The notes below the pieces were generated by a model. That model saw nothing but the letters and a program-made list of their open reading frames with translations. It did no database searches and was not told the origin of the DNA. A DNA stretch of 64,000 nucleotides. It comes from an uncultured Verrucomicrobiota bacterium. Its GTDB lineage: Bacteria > Verrucomicrobiota > Kiritimatiellia > CAIQIC01 > Lenti-01. This document shows, in pieces, positions 40,615 to 54,530 of the stretch. The translations under genes were made by a program, and so were the position numbers. Location: the NCBI GenBank assembly GCA_937860055.1, contig CALMBO010000010.1, forward strand, positions 1 to 64,000, given 5' to 3'. Position 1 is the first letter of the stretch; each line of letters starts with the position of its first letter.

Positions 40615-41451
40615 TCAGGGCAGATCGAGCCGGGAGGCGAAGGCCCAGGAGAGGTAGAGGTCGATGAGGTCCGGGCCGCAGAGCATCCAGACGACGGCGG
40701 CGAGGGCAATGTGCGGGCCGTAGGGAATCTTGCTCTGCAGCTCTTTTTGGCCGGCGACGATGAGGCCGACGCCGAGGAGGGTGCCGGAGAGGGAGGAGAC
40801 GAAGATGCTGAAGAGGACGGCCTGCCAGCCGAGGCAGGCGCCGATGGCGCCGAGGAGCTTCACGTCGCCCATGCCCATCGCATCGCGCCGGAGGATGAGG
40901 CGGCCGACGTTGGCGACGAGCCAGAGGATGCCATAGCCGAGGGCGAGGCCGAGCGCGGACTGGATCAGGGCGTCGAGGCGCGTTTCCTGGCCTTGCAGGG
41001 CGGGGAAGGCGAAGGAGAGGACGAGGCCGGCGACCATGCCGCCGATCGTGACGCGGTCGGGCAGGATGAGGTGGTCGAAGTCGACGAAGGTTCCGAGGAC
41101 GAGGGCGGAGGCGTAGAGGATGTAGACGGGGGTCTGGAGGGTCCAGCCGTGGACGAGCCAGATGGCGGCGAAGAGCGCGCCGGTGAGGAGCTCGACGATG
41201 AAATAGCGGGGAGAGATGGGCGCCTTGCAATGGCGGCATTTGCCGTTGAGGATGAGCCAGGAGAGGAGGGGGATGTTGTCCCACGGCGCGATGGCATGGT
41301 TGCAGGCGGGGCAGTGGGAGGCGGGGAAGACGATGGATTCCTCGCGCGGAATGCGCCAGATGCAGACGTTGAGGAAGCTGCCGATGCAAAGGCCGGCGAT
41401 GAAAATGAAGACCGTGAGGAGGGGATAGGCTTCGACGGGGATGGGATTCAT
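40615..41451 (-). CDS. pilD: Type IV prepilin peptidase / N-methyltransferase
   Basis: 278 aa, an A24-type aspartic peptidase with membrane helices. Features: GSFLNVCIWRIP, a zinc-type pair CPAC...CRHC, and the two catalytic aspartates in DFDHLILPDRVT and GMGDVKLLG. It cleaves the leader of type IV prepilins and type II secretion pseudopilins and methylates the new N-terminus at the inner membrane. Its start overlaps the aroE stop by ATGA. No pilin gene is in the window. Confidence 0.95.
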   Translation of the reverse strand: MNPIPVEAYPLLTVFIFIAGLCIGSFLNVCIWRIPREESIVFPASHCPACNHAIAPWDNIPLLSWLILNGKCRHCKAPISPRYFIVELLTGALFAAIWLVHGWTLQTPVYILYASALVLGTFVDFDHLILPDRVTIGGMVAGLVLSFAFPALQGQETRLDALIQSALGLALGYGILWLVANVGRLILRRDAMGMGDVKLLGAIGACLGWQAVLFSIFVSSLSGTLLGVGLIVAGQKELQSKIPYGPHIALAAVVWMLCGPDLIDLYLSWAFASRLDLP

Positions 41452-42320
41452 TTGTTCCTGGCTTTCAGGGCTTTTTCAAGGGCGGCGCGCATGGCGGGGA
41501 CGGGAGGCTTGCGGCCGGTCCAGAGGCGGAAGGCGCGGGCGCCCTGGTGGAGGAGCATGCCGAGGCCGTTGGAGGTGCGGGCGCCGGCGGATTTCGCGAT
41601 GGAAAGGAGCGGAGTGGCGGCGGGATTGTAGATGAGGTCGAAAACGAGCTGTCCCTTGCGGAAGGACTCGGGGGGAAGGAGGGAAGGATCGCCGGGGTGC
41701 ATGCCGACCGGCGTGGCCTGGATGAGGAGATCGCAGTCGCGGGCGGCGGTGCGGGCGCGTTCGAGGGAGATGCCGGCGACGGGGAGCCCGGGCGCGGCCT
41801 TGCGCAGGGCGAGAAGGAGGCGCCGGCGCGCGGCGAGGTTGACGTCGGCGACGAGGATGGATTCGGCGCCCTGCATGGCGCAGACGAGGGCGAGTGCCCG
41901 TCCGGCGCCTCCGCAGCCCAGGAGCAGGATGCGCTTGCCGCGCGGGGAGGACCGGAAGGCTTCGCGCAAGGCATCGAGGAAGCCGGGGGCGTCGGTGTTG
42001 TCGCCCAGGAGAGAGCCGTCGGGGCGGAAGACGACGGTGTTGACGGACTGGAGGAGCCGGGCGGTGCCGGAGAGGACGTGTTTCGCGGCGAGGTAGCGGT
42101 AGGCGGCTTCCTTGTGGGGGATGGTGACGTTGACGCCGCCGTATTTCTTCGCGCGCAGCCCTTCGAAGGTGCGGGGCACGTCGCCGGGGGCGACGTCGAT
42201 CAGATCGTAGCGCGCATTCATGCCGAGGGCCTTGAAGGCGGCGTTGTGCATTGCCGGGGAGAGGGAATGGCCGACGGGATGGCCGAGGAGGGCGAAGGGG
42301 GTGGGCGTCGCATTTTTCAT
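41448..42320 (-). CDS. aroE: Shikimate dehydrogenase
   Basis: 290 aa from the ATG at 42320; an alternative ATG at 42341 would add seven residues. Neither has a strong ribosome site. Key elements are LGHPVGHSLSPAMHN, NVTIPHKEAAYRY (catalytic Lys and nearby Asp), NTVVF, the nucleotide loop LLGCGGAGRALALV and DLIYNPAATPLL. It reduces 3-dehydroshikimate with NADPH, the fourth step of aromatic amino acid synthesis, in the cytoplasm. It overlaps the prepilin peptidase gene. Confidence 0.94.
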   Translation of the reverse strand: MKNATPTPFALLGHPVGHSLSPAMHNAAFKALGMNARYDLIDVAPGDVPRTFEGLRAKKYGGVNVTIPHKEAAYRYLAAKHVLSGTARLLQSVNTVVFRPDGSLLGDNTDAPGFLDALREAFRSSPRGKRILLLGCGGAGRALALVCAMQGAESILVADVNLAARRRLLLALRKAAPGLPVAGISLERARTAARDCDLLIQATPVGMHPGDPSLLPPESFRKGQLVFDLIYNPAATPLLSIAKSAGARTSNGLGMLLHQGARAFRLWTGRKPPVPAMRAALEKALKARNK

Positions 42321-42454
42321 GGCGTCGAAAGAATGGCTCATTTTTGGGCGGGAGGAAAGCCAGAAAGATTTTATCAAGAATGCAGGAAACGGCAGGAAAA
42401 CAGGAGAACAGCCTGTGGAAAAGCTGCGTTGCCGGCGTGCGATCCGCCGAAGAA

Positions 42455-43447
42455 TCAATCCGGAACAGACCGTGGGGGAGGGGTGCAGGAGAAATCCACG
42501 ATGAGAGGCAGATGGTCGGACCCGATGTTGGGACCGACGGAGCGAGCATGGATGGCAATCCCATCGGAATGGAGCGCATGGTCGAGGGGAAGCCAGAGCA
42601 AGGGGATGGATGAAGGCCAGGTCGGCCGGATGGAACGCCCCTGCGCCGAATCCATCAATCCGCTGTTTTCCAGGAAGCGGCGATAGACGGGAGACCATGG
42701 AGAAGTATTGAGATCGCCGAGAAGAAGAACGGGGCCGGAGAGGGCGGCGATTTTGTTTGCCATCCATTCCAAATGCCGATTTCTCTCCGAGGCCAGCAGG
42801 GCTCCGCCCGGAGGCATGGGATGGGTGGCAACGAGAGACAGGGGACGGCCTTCCAGTCGCAATTCCGCGAAGACGGAGGGAATGTCCACCAAGCCAAAAG
42901 GCGCGATGTGGGTGGAATCGAAAGGGCGTCGGCTGAAGAGGCCGATGCCGAAGTTGTCGTAGCGCGCCTGGAATATCCGGAATGGATATGCTTCCAGGGC
43001 GGGGGCCAAGGAATCGAGCCATCGGTCGCTGATTTCTTCCAGCACGAGCAGGTCGGGATTGGCGTTGGAGATGGCGGCGCGAACGGCGGAAGAATCGCCG
43101 CGATGGCAGTTGACGTTCATGAGCATGGCCCGGAACGAAGAACCGGCGGCCGGTGCCATGGGGGTTGGCGGCAGGAGAAAAAGCAAAACGGGCCATGCAT
43201 TGACCAGCGCCATGGCGAGAGCGCCGATCGCGCCGCGCCATTTCCGTCCCGCTGCGAAGAGCGCCGCGAGCAGAAGAAAGCAAAGCGCGTATTGGACGCG
43301 GAAGTGGGAAAGGATTTCGAGCCACCAGGCAAAGGAGCCCCCAAATCCAGCAAGGCTAATGACGGCGGAAGCAAAACCCAGCGCGCCCAGCAATCCCCGC
43401 CGGCCTATTCGCAGGCGGGCCCAATCGTGTTTTGGGGCGAAACCCAT
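42455..43447 (-). CDS. Membrane-anchored endonuclease/exonuclease/phosphatase protein
   Basis: 330 aa. Three hydrophobic helices at the N-terminus (for example LLGALGFASAVISLAGF and VQYALCFLLLAALFA) precede an EEP-fold domain: MLMNVNCHRG, LVLEEIS, LLLGDLNTSPWSPVYR and a terminal GSDHLPLI (catalytic His). These metal-dependent hydrolases act on nucleic acids or phosphate esters. The domain probably lies on the periplasmic side or in the lumen after the helices; this is inference. It lies 15 nt after rsmI. Confidence 0.85.
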   Translation of the reverse strand: MGFAPKHDWARLRIGRRGLLGALGFASAVISLAGFGGSFAWWLEILSHFRVQYALCFLLLAALFAAGRKWRGAIGALAMALVNAWPVLLFLLPPTPMAPAAGSSFRAMLMNVNCHRGDSSAVRAAISNANPDLLVLEEISDRWLDSLAPALEAYPFRIFQARYDNFGIGLFSRRPFDSTHIAPFGLVDIPSVFAELRLEGRPLSLVATHPMPPGGALLASERNRHLEWMANKIAALSGPVLLLGDLNTSPWSPVYRRFLENSGLMDSAQGRSIRPTWPSSIPLLWLPLDHALHSDGIAIHARSVGPNIGSDHLPLIVDFSCTPPPRSVPD

Positions 43448-43462
43448 AAGGGAGACGGCGGA

Positions 43463-44206
43463 TTACGATTCCGCAGGCAAAAGGATGACGACGAATTCGC
43501 CCTTGAGGGAACGGGTGGCGTAGTGCTTGCGGAGTTCGGCGGGGGTGCCGGCGACGGTTTCCTCGAACTTCTTGGTGAGCTCGCGGGCGATGAAAAGTTT
43601 CCGGGCGGGGCCCAGCTCCTCCTCGACCTCGTCAAGGAGCTTGAGGATGCGGTGGGTGGATTCGTAGAACACGACGGGGGAGGGAAACGCGGCGAGTTCC
43701 TGCAAGCGGCGCCGGCGGGCGGCGGTCTTGTGGTCGAGGAACCCTTCGAAGAGGAAGCCGCGGCTTTCGGTGGCGCCGCAGAGGGCGACGGCGGCGGAGA
43801 GCGCGCAGGGGCCGGGAATGACGGTGACGGGAAGACCGGCGGCGCGGACGGCGTCGGCGGCGCGGGCGCCGGGGTCGGAGATGCCGGGCATGCCGGCGTC
43901 GGTGACGAGCGCGAGGGCTTCGCCGGCGCGGATGCGGGAGAGGATTTCCTCCTCGCGGGCGCGTTCGTTGAACTTGTGGCAGGAGATCATGGGCGTGGAG
44001 ATGCCGTGGCGGTCGAGAAGGATGCGGGTGTGGCGGGTATCCTCGGCGAGGATATGGGTGGCGGAGCGGAGGATGCGCAGGGCGCGCAGGGTGATGTCCT
44101 CCAGATTGCCGATGGGGGTGCCGACGAGGTAGAGGCCGGCCGGGAGCGGAGACGGAACCGCCCCCGGCGCGGAATCGTGCGCGGGGGCGGCGGCGGGATC
44201 CGACAT
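43463..44206 (-). CDS. rsmI: 16S rRNA (cytidine-1402-2'-O)-methyltransferase
   Basis: 247 aa from the ATG at 44206, after which the N-terminal Ala/Pro-rich lead gives way to LYLVGTPIGNLEDITLRAL, the family motif. Further matches are EDTRHT, RILLDRHGI, ALVTDAGMPGISDPG, VIPGPCALSAAVALCG and FEGFLDHK. RsmI uses SAM to methylate C1402 of 16S rRNA, which tunes decoding. Upstream in-frame ATGs exist but would add low-complexity sequence. Its gene lies 10 nt after the membrane coiled-coil gene. Confidence 0.95.
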   Translation of the reverse strand: MSDPAAAPAHDSAPGAVPSPLPAGLYLVGTPIGNLEDITLRALRILRSATHILAEDTRHTRILLDRHGISTPMISCHKFNERAREEEILSRIRAGEALALVTDAGMPGISDPGARAADAVRAAGLPVTVIPGPCALSAAVALCGATESRGFLFEGFLDHKTAARRRRLQELAAFPSPVVFYESTHRILKLLDEVEEELGPARKLFIARELTKKFEETVAGTPAELRKHYATRSLKGEFVVILLPAES

Positions 44207-44216
44207 GGCCGGATCG

Positions 44217-45302
44217 CTATTCGTTGCCCTTCTCCACGAGGCGGATCGTGCGCGGCCTGGCCGCGTTCTTGAGGAGCGCGTCGGATTCGGCGAGGTGCCG
44301 CTTGAGCTCGACGAGAGTGGACTTGAATTCATCGGTGACCGCGACGCCCTTGAGGGTGCCATCGACGGCCTGCTGCAGCTTGAGGACGTTGTCGATGGTG
44401 CCGGCGAGGGCCGCGATACGACCGAGCTGTTCGGAGATCTTGTCCTGGGCCTTGGCCAGCTGCGAGGCGCCTTCCTGCTGGGCGGAAGCCAGCTTGGAGG
44501 TCATGTCGCCCTGGGCCTTGGCCACCTGGCCGGCGGCTTCCTGCTGCGCCTTGGCGATCTGGGCGGCGGCCTGGTCCTGCGACTTGGCGAGCTGCTCGGC
44601 GAACTTGGCCTGGGCGGCGGCGAGGCTGGCGGTGGAATCGGCGACGGACTTCGCGACGGCTTGCGCGAACTCGACGCCGGCGGCGGAGGGGGTGTCGTTG
44701 CCGATGCGGGCAAGCAGGTGGGATTCGATGTAGCCGGCGGTCTGCGAGGCGAGCTGGAAGCGGGCCAGGGCGACGATGGAGACCAGGACCATCAGGCCCG
44801 TGCCGAGGGTGAGCAGCCCGCCCGGCGCGGCGAAGCCGGCGGCGGCGGAAACCAGGACGAGGATGGCGGCGGTTTCCGCCACGAGGATCGCCAGCAGGCG
44901 GATCATCTGGCTGCCGGCCATGGCGGCGACCTGCGGGCCGGAGGCGCCGGCGCCCCAGGCGGCGAGGAGGCGGCGGATGTGGCGCTGGATCAGGGCGCCG
45001 CCGGCCAGCGCGGCCCCGCGTTCGCGGGCGACGGCGCGGTCGGAGAGATCCAGGTCATGGGGAAGGGGATTTTTCGAGAGGGCGAGCCATTGGACAAACC
45101 AGTCGATCGCGGCGAGGAGGACATAGGCGAGCGCGATGCCGTTGGCCAGCGTGGCGGCGAGATCCGACTTGGTCCAGCCGGCTTCGGGCTTGAAGGGGAA
45201 GCCGAGCAGCACACCGAGAATGATGCCGAGGCCGATGACCCCGTAGATGCCCGTGAACATGCCATAGCCGCCACATTTTGCTTTGCGCTTTTCCATCGCC
45301 AT
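44217..45302 (-). CDS. Membrane protein with long alanine-rich coiled coil
   Basis: 361 aa from the ATG at 45302; ATG 45296 with AAAGG 8 nt upstream and a GTG at 45305 are alternatives. About four hydrophobic helices at the N-terminal half (GVIGLGIILGVLLGFPF; ALAYVLLAAIDWFVQW; and LLAILVAETAAILVLVSAAAG, GLMVLVSIVALARF), then a cytoplasmic or periplasmic coiled coil of Ala/Gln/Lys repeats (AQ/AK-rich, about residues 205-300) and a basic end. No enzyme motif. The motif-poor, repetitive coil resembles scaffold or methyl-accepting-like proteins only in shape. I do not recognise a family. Confidence 0.65.
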   Translation of the reverse strand: MAMEKRKAKCGGYGMFTGIYGVIGLGIILGVLLGFPFKPEAGWTKSDLAATLANGIALAYVLLAAIDWFVQWLALSKNPLPHDLDLSDRAVARERGAALAGGALIQRHIRRLLAAWGAGASGPQVAAMAGSQMIRLLAILVAETAAILVLVSAAAGFAAPGGLLTLGTGLMVLVSIVALARFQLASQTAGYIESHLLARIGNDTPSAAGVEFAQAVAKSVADSTASLAAAQAKFAEQLAKSQDQAAAQIAKAQQEAAGQVAKAQGDMTSKLASAQQEGASQLAKAQDKISEQLGRIAALAGTIDNVLKLQQAVDGTLKGVAVTDEFKSTLVELKRHLAESDALLKNAARPRTIRLVEKGNE

Positions 45303-45388
45303 CACCTTTCGAGACAGTTTGACTTTCGAAGGGGCAGTATGGGGATTTCGCGATGGAATGTCAAAGGCCGATGCGCTTTAATGGAAGG

Positions 45389-46084
45389 ATGAATCCGGGA
45401 TGGGCCATGGGAATTGCGGGCTGGCTGGCGTGCGGCGCCTGCCTGGCGGGGGGGTGGGCGGAGGTGCCGCGGCACGGGACGCGGGAAGGGGCGGCGGGGG
45501 GATTCGAGATGGGCCGGCGCGAGACGACCGTGGCGGAATTCGTGGAATACCTGAACGGAGCCGGGGACGTCGCCTTTCCGGAAACCGCGCAGATCGGCCG
45601 GCGGGAAGGCGGCGGATATGCGGCCAGGCGGGGGGCGGCCCGGCAGGCGGTGGCGGAGGTGGCGTTTGCCGAGGCGGAGGCCTATTGCGCATGGCGGTCG
45701 CGGCAAACGGGGCGGAGGGTGAGGCTGCCGACGGAAGCGGAATGGGAAGCGGCGGCGCGGGGCGGGGTGGACGGCGCGCCGTATCCCTGGGGATGGGGAG
45801 GTAAGGCGCCGAAAATGGCCCGGTTCGATGCGGAGGGGCCGGCGGACCGGGGCGGGAGGTTCATGGCCAACGGGTTTGGATTGGACGACATGGCTGGCAA
45901 TCTCTACGAGTGGTGCGTGTCCGCTCCCGGCGGGGCGCAGGACCGTTGCGCGGCCCGGGGCGGAAGCTGGGCGGAGCGGGATGCCTCGCGGCTCCGGGTG
46001 GACCATCGGCAGTGGTTTTCGGCGGATTACCGCGGACGGGATGTCGGGTTCCGCGTGCTGCGCGAATTGCCGGAGGAAAAATGA
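45389..46084 (+). CDS. Exported FGE/sulfatase-modifying-like domain protein
   Basis: 231 aa from the ATG at 45389, giving a signal peptide (GWLACGACLAGGWA); ATGs at 45353 and 45371 are alternatives. An FGE-sulfatase (SUMF1-like) domain is seen: ETTVAEFVEYLNG, LPTEAEWEAAARGG, NLYEWC and ARGGSW, then RVDHRQWFSADYRGRDVGFR. The two C-terminal cysteines needed by formylglycine-generating enzyme are absent after ARGGSW, so it should not be a sulfatase activator. It overlaps the following acyltransferase by ATGA. Confidence 0.8.
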   Translation: MNPGWAMGIAGWLACGACLAGGWAEVPRHGTREGAAGGFEMGRRETTVAEFVEYLNGAGDVAFPETAQIGRREGGGYAARRGAARQAVAEVAFAEAEAYCAWRSRQTGRRVRLPTEAEWEAAARGGVDGAPYPWGWGGKAPKMARFDAEGPADRGGRFMANGFGLDDMAGNLYEWCVSAPGGAQDRCAARGGSWAERDASRLRVDHRQWFSADYRGRDVGFRVLRELPEEK

Positions 46085-46986
46085 AGTACCGGCTGGCGCA
46101 CGTGCTGGAATATGCGGCGGCCCGGACTGCCTGCGGCCTGCTGGCCGCGGTGCCGCCCCGCGCGGCGCTGGCGCTGGCGTGGGGGCCGGTGCGGCTGGCG
46201 TTCGCGCTGGCCGGGAAGCTGCGCGCACGGACCCGGCGGCGCCTGCGGCAGGCGCTGGGTCCGGAGAAATCCGGGAAGGAGCTTGACCGCATCGCCTGGC
46301 TGGCGTTCCGCAACCTGGCCTTCACGGCAGTGGAAGGGATGCGGCTGCCGGGCATCCGCAAGGAGTGGGTGGACCGGCACATGGATCCGGGGCCGTTGGC
46401 CGAAGTCCGGGCCGCGCTGGCGGCGGGGCGGGGGTTCATCGTGGCGGTGCCGCACATGGGCAACTGGGAGCTGGCGGGGATCGCGCTGCAAACGCAGGGG
46501 GTGAACCTGATGACGCTGGCGCGCCGGCAGCGGAATCCCCTGATGAACGCCTGGATCAACCGGATCCGGACGCGCACGGGGGTGGAGGCGGTCGACACGA
46601 AAAGCCGCGAAGTGGCCAGCGTGGCGCAAAAGCTGAACCTGGGCAACCGGGTGCTGGCGATCCTGCCGGATGTGCGGGCGAAGGCCGGCGGCGTGCGGGT
46701 TTGCTATCTGGGAGTGGAGACGGAGGTTCCCGCGGGCGCGGCGCATTATGCGCGCGAGGCGGACGTGCCGGTCTACACGGCGGAAGTGGTGCGGACCGGC
46801 TGGGCCCGGCACGGGTGGCGCCTGACGGGCCGCATCGAGCCGGACCGCGCGCAGGCCCCCGCGGAGGACCGGCGCCGGATCATGCAATACGTGATGGACC
46901 GGTTCGGGGAATCGGTGCGGGCGTATCCGGAGAGTTATTTCTGGTTCAACAAGCGATGGGTACTGGGCGAGGAGGCCAAATCATGA
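46081..46986 (+). CDS. LpxL/HtrB-type lysophospholipid acyltransferase
   Basis: 301 aa starting MKYRLAHVLEYAAART at 46081. The family block PHMGNWELAG (HxxxxE with an H-x3-N-WE context) is present, with further LARRQRNPLMNAWI and a C-terminal SYFWFNKRW, which matches the LpxL 'YxWxHRR' region only in part. Such enzymes add the secondary acyl chains to lipid A or related lipids at the inner membrane. The stop overlaps the tadA start (ATGA). Confidence 0.85.
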   Translation: MKYRLAHVLEYAAARTACGLLAAVPPRAALALAWGPVRLAFALAGKLRARTRRRLRQALGPEKSGKELDRIAWLAFRNLAFTAVEGMRLPGIRKEWVDRHMDPGPLAEVRAALAAGRGFIVAVPHMGNWELAGIALQTQGVNLMTLARRQRNPLMNAWINRIRTRTGVEAVDTKSREVASVAQKLNLGNRVLAILPDVRAKAGGVRVCYLGVETEVPAGAAHYAREADVPVYTAEVVRTGWARHGWRLTGRIEPDRAQAPAEDRRRIMQYVMDRFGESVRAYPESYFWFNKRWVLGEEAKS

Positions 46987-47480
46987 ACGAACCCCCGGGG
47001 ATGGCCGTGCACGAGGCGCGGATGCGGATGGCGCTGCGGCAGGCGAAGATGGCGGCGGAGGCCGGCGAGGTGCCGGTCGGGGCGGTCGTCTTCAATGGCG
47101 GCGAGCTGGCGGGGCAGGCGTGGAACCAGACGCGGATGCTGAAGGATCCGACGGCGCACGCGGAGATGCTGGCGATCACGCAGGCGGCGAGCGCGGCGGG
47201 GGATTGGCGGCTGGTGGACAGCATCCTCTATGTGACGAAGGAGCCGTGCCCGATGTGCGCGGGAGCGATCGTGCTGGCGAGGATTCCGCTGGTGGTGTGG
47301 GGCATGAGCGATCCCTTGCGGGGCGGGGCGGTTTCCCGGTTCCAGATTTTGCAGTCGGCGGAGCTGAACCACCGGGCCGAGGTGCTGACGGGAGTGCTGG
47401 AAGAAGAATGCACGGCCTTGATCAAGGAATTCTTCAAAAAACGGCGCCTGGAGAACAAAAAAGACGACGAAATCGAATAA
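46983..47480 (+). CDS. tadA: tRNA-specific adenosine deaminase
   Basis: 165 aa from the ATG at 46983. The zinc deaminase signature is complete: HAEM (with catalytic Glu) at about 60 residues and PCPMCAGAIVLARI. The lead includes VPVGAVVF. TadA converts adenosine-34 to inosine in tRNA-Arg(ACG) so that the anticodon reads several codons. It is the last gene of the short plus-strand run and is followed by a hairpin terminator. Confidence 0.94.
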   Translation: MNEPPGMAVHEARMRMALRQAKMAAEAGEVPVGAVVFNGGELAGQAWNQTRMLKDPTAHAEMLAITQAASAAGDWRLVDSILYVTKEPCPMCAGAIVLARIPLVVWGMSDPLRGGAVSRFQILQSAELNHRAEVLTGVLEEECTALIKEFFKKRRLENKKDDEIE

Positions 47481-47508
47481 TAGGCGATATTTTCGTCTCT
47501 GTTTAATC

Positions 47509-47544
47509 AAAAATGGCCGTTTTCATCAAAAAACGTCCATTTTT
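47509..47544 (+). terminator. Hairpin terminator after tadA
   Basis: AAAAATGGCCGTTTT (47509-47523) and AAAACGTCCATTTTT (47530-47544) form a 15-bp stem with one mismatch, ending in a T run 64 nt after the tadA stop. The A/T-rich base could work in both directions. Confidence 0.65.
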
Positions 47545-47796
47545 ATGCAGCAAATCTCCTTTTGAGGCATGGAAAACAGATAAAAAAGCAAAAGTGGAGG
47601 TATTTTCGTCTTTTGAAGTCATCCAAAACAGAAAAAGTCATTAAAAACGGGATGATTCGGCTCATGGGGCGCCTTCCCGAAAAATAAGCGGCGGCGTGGT
47701 GGATTCCGGGGGTCTTTTTCATAAACGTTTTACCATATGATAAATCTTTGATTTGGGATGCGGTTTTGATTGTGCCGGCCGGGGGGGTTGGATAAG
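47545..47796. other. AT-rich gap before gyrB
   Basis: About 250 bases, AT-rich for this genome. The run TATTTTCGTCT appears twice (near 47489 and 47602) and a hexamer TATGAT lies at 47736, but I cannot fix a -35 box. No ORF with a good ribosome site is seen. The gap probably contains the gyrB promoter. Confidence 0.5.
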
Positions 47797-50283
<2,487 letters not shown>

Positions 50284-50323
50284 CGGCCGAGGGGCCCGCA
50301 GGGCGGAAACGGAACAGGATACC

Positions 50324-52864
<2,541 letters not shown>

Positions 52865-52875
52865 AGGGAGATCCC

Positions 52876-53628
52876 ATGAAGAAGACCGCTTGTTGGATGC
52901 TGATGTGGGCGCTGGCTGTTCCGGCCATCTGGGCCTCGGCGAACGTGGAGGAGGATCCGAGCGCCGACCCGGCGCTGCTGACATGGCATGATCCGGTCCC
53001 CTGGCAATTCGGGCTCGGCTACTCCCGCGTGTCGCGGCCGGTGGACCTGGAGGGAACAGAAGTGGACCTGAAGGCCGACATCGTGGACGCGATGGCGGGG
53101 GTTTCCCCATGGCCGTGGCTGCTGATCTACGGTCGGGCGGGGGCGTCCGAGGGGCGGCTGGAGGGGGCGATGCGCATCGATCCGTCCGCCGGGGCGGGGG
53201 GGCTGCTGGGAGCGCGCGTGAACGTGTGGCAGATCTACGAAGGGGTGCAGGCGACCTCGTGGCGGGTGACGCTCCAGCTGGCCGGCCAGTATGCCTATTG
53301 GACCAGCGAGGATGACGGAGATGGCGATCTGGAGTGGGGCGAGGCGCTGGTCATGCTGCCGCTCGACTACCATCTCACCTTTGCCCGGACCTCCCGCAAT
53401 GCCTACGTGGGCGAGTTCCAGAGCTTCCATCTCTTTGCCGGGCCGGCGTTTTCCGGGATCGACGGGACATGGACGCGCGGAAACGCGGAGAGGGATTTCG
53501 AGGAGCAGGAATCCTTCGGGGTGGTGGGCGGCGGGGAGCTGTGGCTGCTGGAGAACCTGGCGTTCGGGGCGCGGTTTGATTGGTTCGAGGGCACGTCGGG
53601 GCAGCTGACGGTCCGTTATCGTTTCTGA
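52876..53628 (+). CDS. Exported outer-membrane barrel-like protein
   Basis: 250 aa. Signal peptide MKKTACWMLMWALAVPAIWA, then alternating polar/hydrophobic strands (WQFGLGYSRV; WPWLLIYGRAGA; GGLLGARVNVW; WRVTLQLAGQYAYW) and a C-terminal aromatic end QLTVRYRF, the pattern of an outer-membrane barrel protein whose last residue is Phe. A DGDGDLEWGE segment may be a calcium-like loop. Function unknown. It lies between gyrA and folD, 14 nt before folD, and may simply share the transcript. Confidence 0.7.
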   Translation: MKKTACWMLMWALAVPAIWASANVEEDPSADPALLTWHDPVPWQFGLGYSRVSRPVDLEGTEVDLKADIVDAMAGVSPWPWLLIYGRAGASEGRLEGAMRIDPSAGAGGLLGARVNVWQIYEGVQATSWRVTLQLAGQYAYWTSEDDGDGDLEWGEALVMLPLDYHLTFARTSRNAYVGEFQSFHLFAGPAFSGIDGTWTRGNAERDFEEQESFGVVGGGELWLLENLAFGARFDWFEGTSGQLTVRYRF

Positions 53629-53642
53629 GACAAGGAGCCTGC

Positions 53643-54530
53643 ATGAGCGCCCGCATCCTGGACGGAAAGAGCATCGCCGCCGAATTGCGCGCGGAGATTG
53701 CCGCCGCCGTGGCGGCGATGAAGGCGGCCACGGGCCGCGTGCCGGGGCTGGGCGTGGTGCTGGTGGGCGACAATCCCGCTTCGCGGTCGTATGTCACCGC
53801 CAAGGAAAAAGCCTGCGCGGCGGCGGGCATCCATTCCCGCGAAATCAACCTGCCTGCCCAATCGAGCCGGGAGGAGATCCTTGCCGCGGTGCGGGCGTTG
53901 AATGCGGATGACGCCATCGACGGCATACTGGTGCAGCTTCCGCTGCCCGATTCCTCCATCGAGAGGGAAGTCATCGAGGCCATCGACCCCGCCAAGGATG
54001 TGGACGGGTTCCATCCGACGAACGTGGGGCGCATGGTGCTGGGGCTGCCCTCGTTCGTGCCTTGCACGCCGAACGGCGTGGTGGAGATCCTGCGCCGGGC
54101 GGGCGTGCCTTTGGCCGGCGCATCCGTCGTCGTGGTGGGCCGCAGCCAGATCGTGGGCCGCCCCTTGTCCATCTTGCTGTCGCAGAAGGGGGTGGATGCC
54201 ACGGTGACCCTTTGCCACACGCGCACGAAGGACATTGCGCGCCACACGCGCGAGGCGGATATCGTGGTGGTGGCCGCCGGGCGTCCGCACACCTTGACGG
54301 CCGAGATGGTCCGTCCGGGGGCGGTCGTGATCGATGTGGGCGTGAATCGCGTGCCGGACGCCTCCAAGGCGGCGGGCTACCGCCTTGCGGGCGACGTGGA
54401 TTTCGATGCCGTCTCCGCCAAGGCCTCGGCGATCACGCCGGTGCCCGGCGGGGTGGGACCGATGACGATCGCGATGCTGCTGCACAATACCGTGGAGGCG
54501 GCGCGCCGGCGGAGGTCCGCCGCTTCATGA
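53643..54530 (+). CDS. folD: Methylenetetrahydrofolate dehydrogenase / cyclohydrolase
   Basis: 295 aa from the ATG at 53643 with AAGGAG 5-6 nt upstream. Hallmarks: VGDNPASRSYVTAKEKACA (with the catalytic Lys in YVxxKxK), ILVQLPLP, the PCTPNGVVEIL loop, VVVGRSQIVGRPLSILL for NADP binding and PVPGGVGPMTIAMLLHNT. It interconverts 5,10-methylene- and 10-formyl-tetrahydrofolate in the cytoplasm. Its stop overlaps the next start (ATGA). Confidence 0.97.
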   Translation: MSARILDGKSIAAELRAEIAAAVAAMKAATGRVPGLGVVLVGDNPASRSYVTAKEKACAAAGIHSREINLPAQSSREEILAAVRALNADDAIDGILVQLPLPDSSIEREVIEAIDPAKDVDGFHPTNVGRMVLGLPSFVPCTPNGVVEILRRAGVPLAGASVVVVGRSQIVGRPLSILLSQKGVDATVTLCHTRTKDIARHTREADIVVVAAGRPHTLTAEMVRPGAVVIDVGVNRVPDASKAAGYRLAGDVDFDAVSAKASAITPVPGGVGPMTIAMLLHNTVEAARRRRSAAS

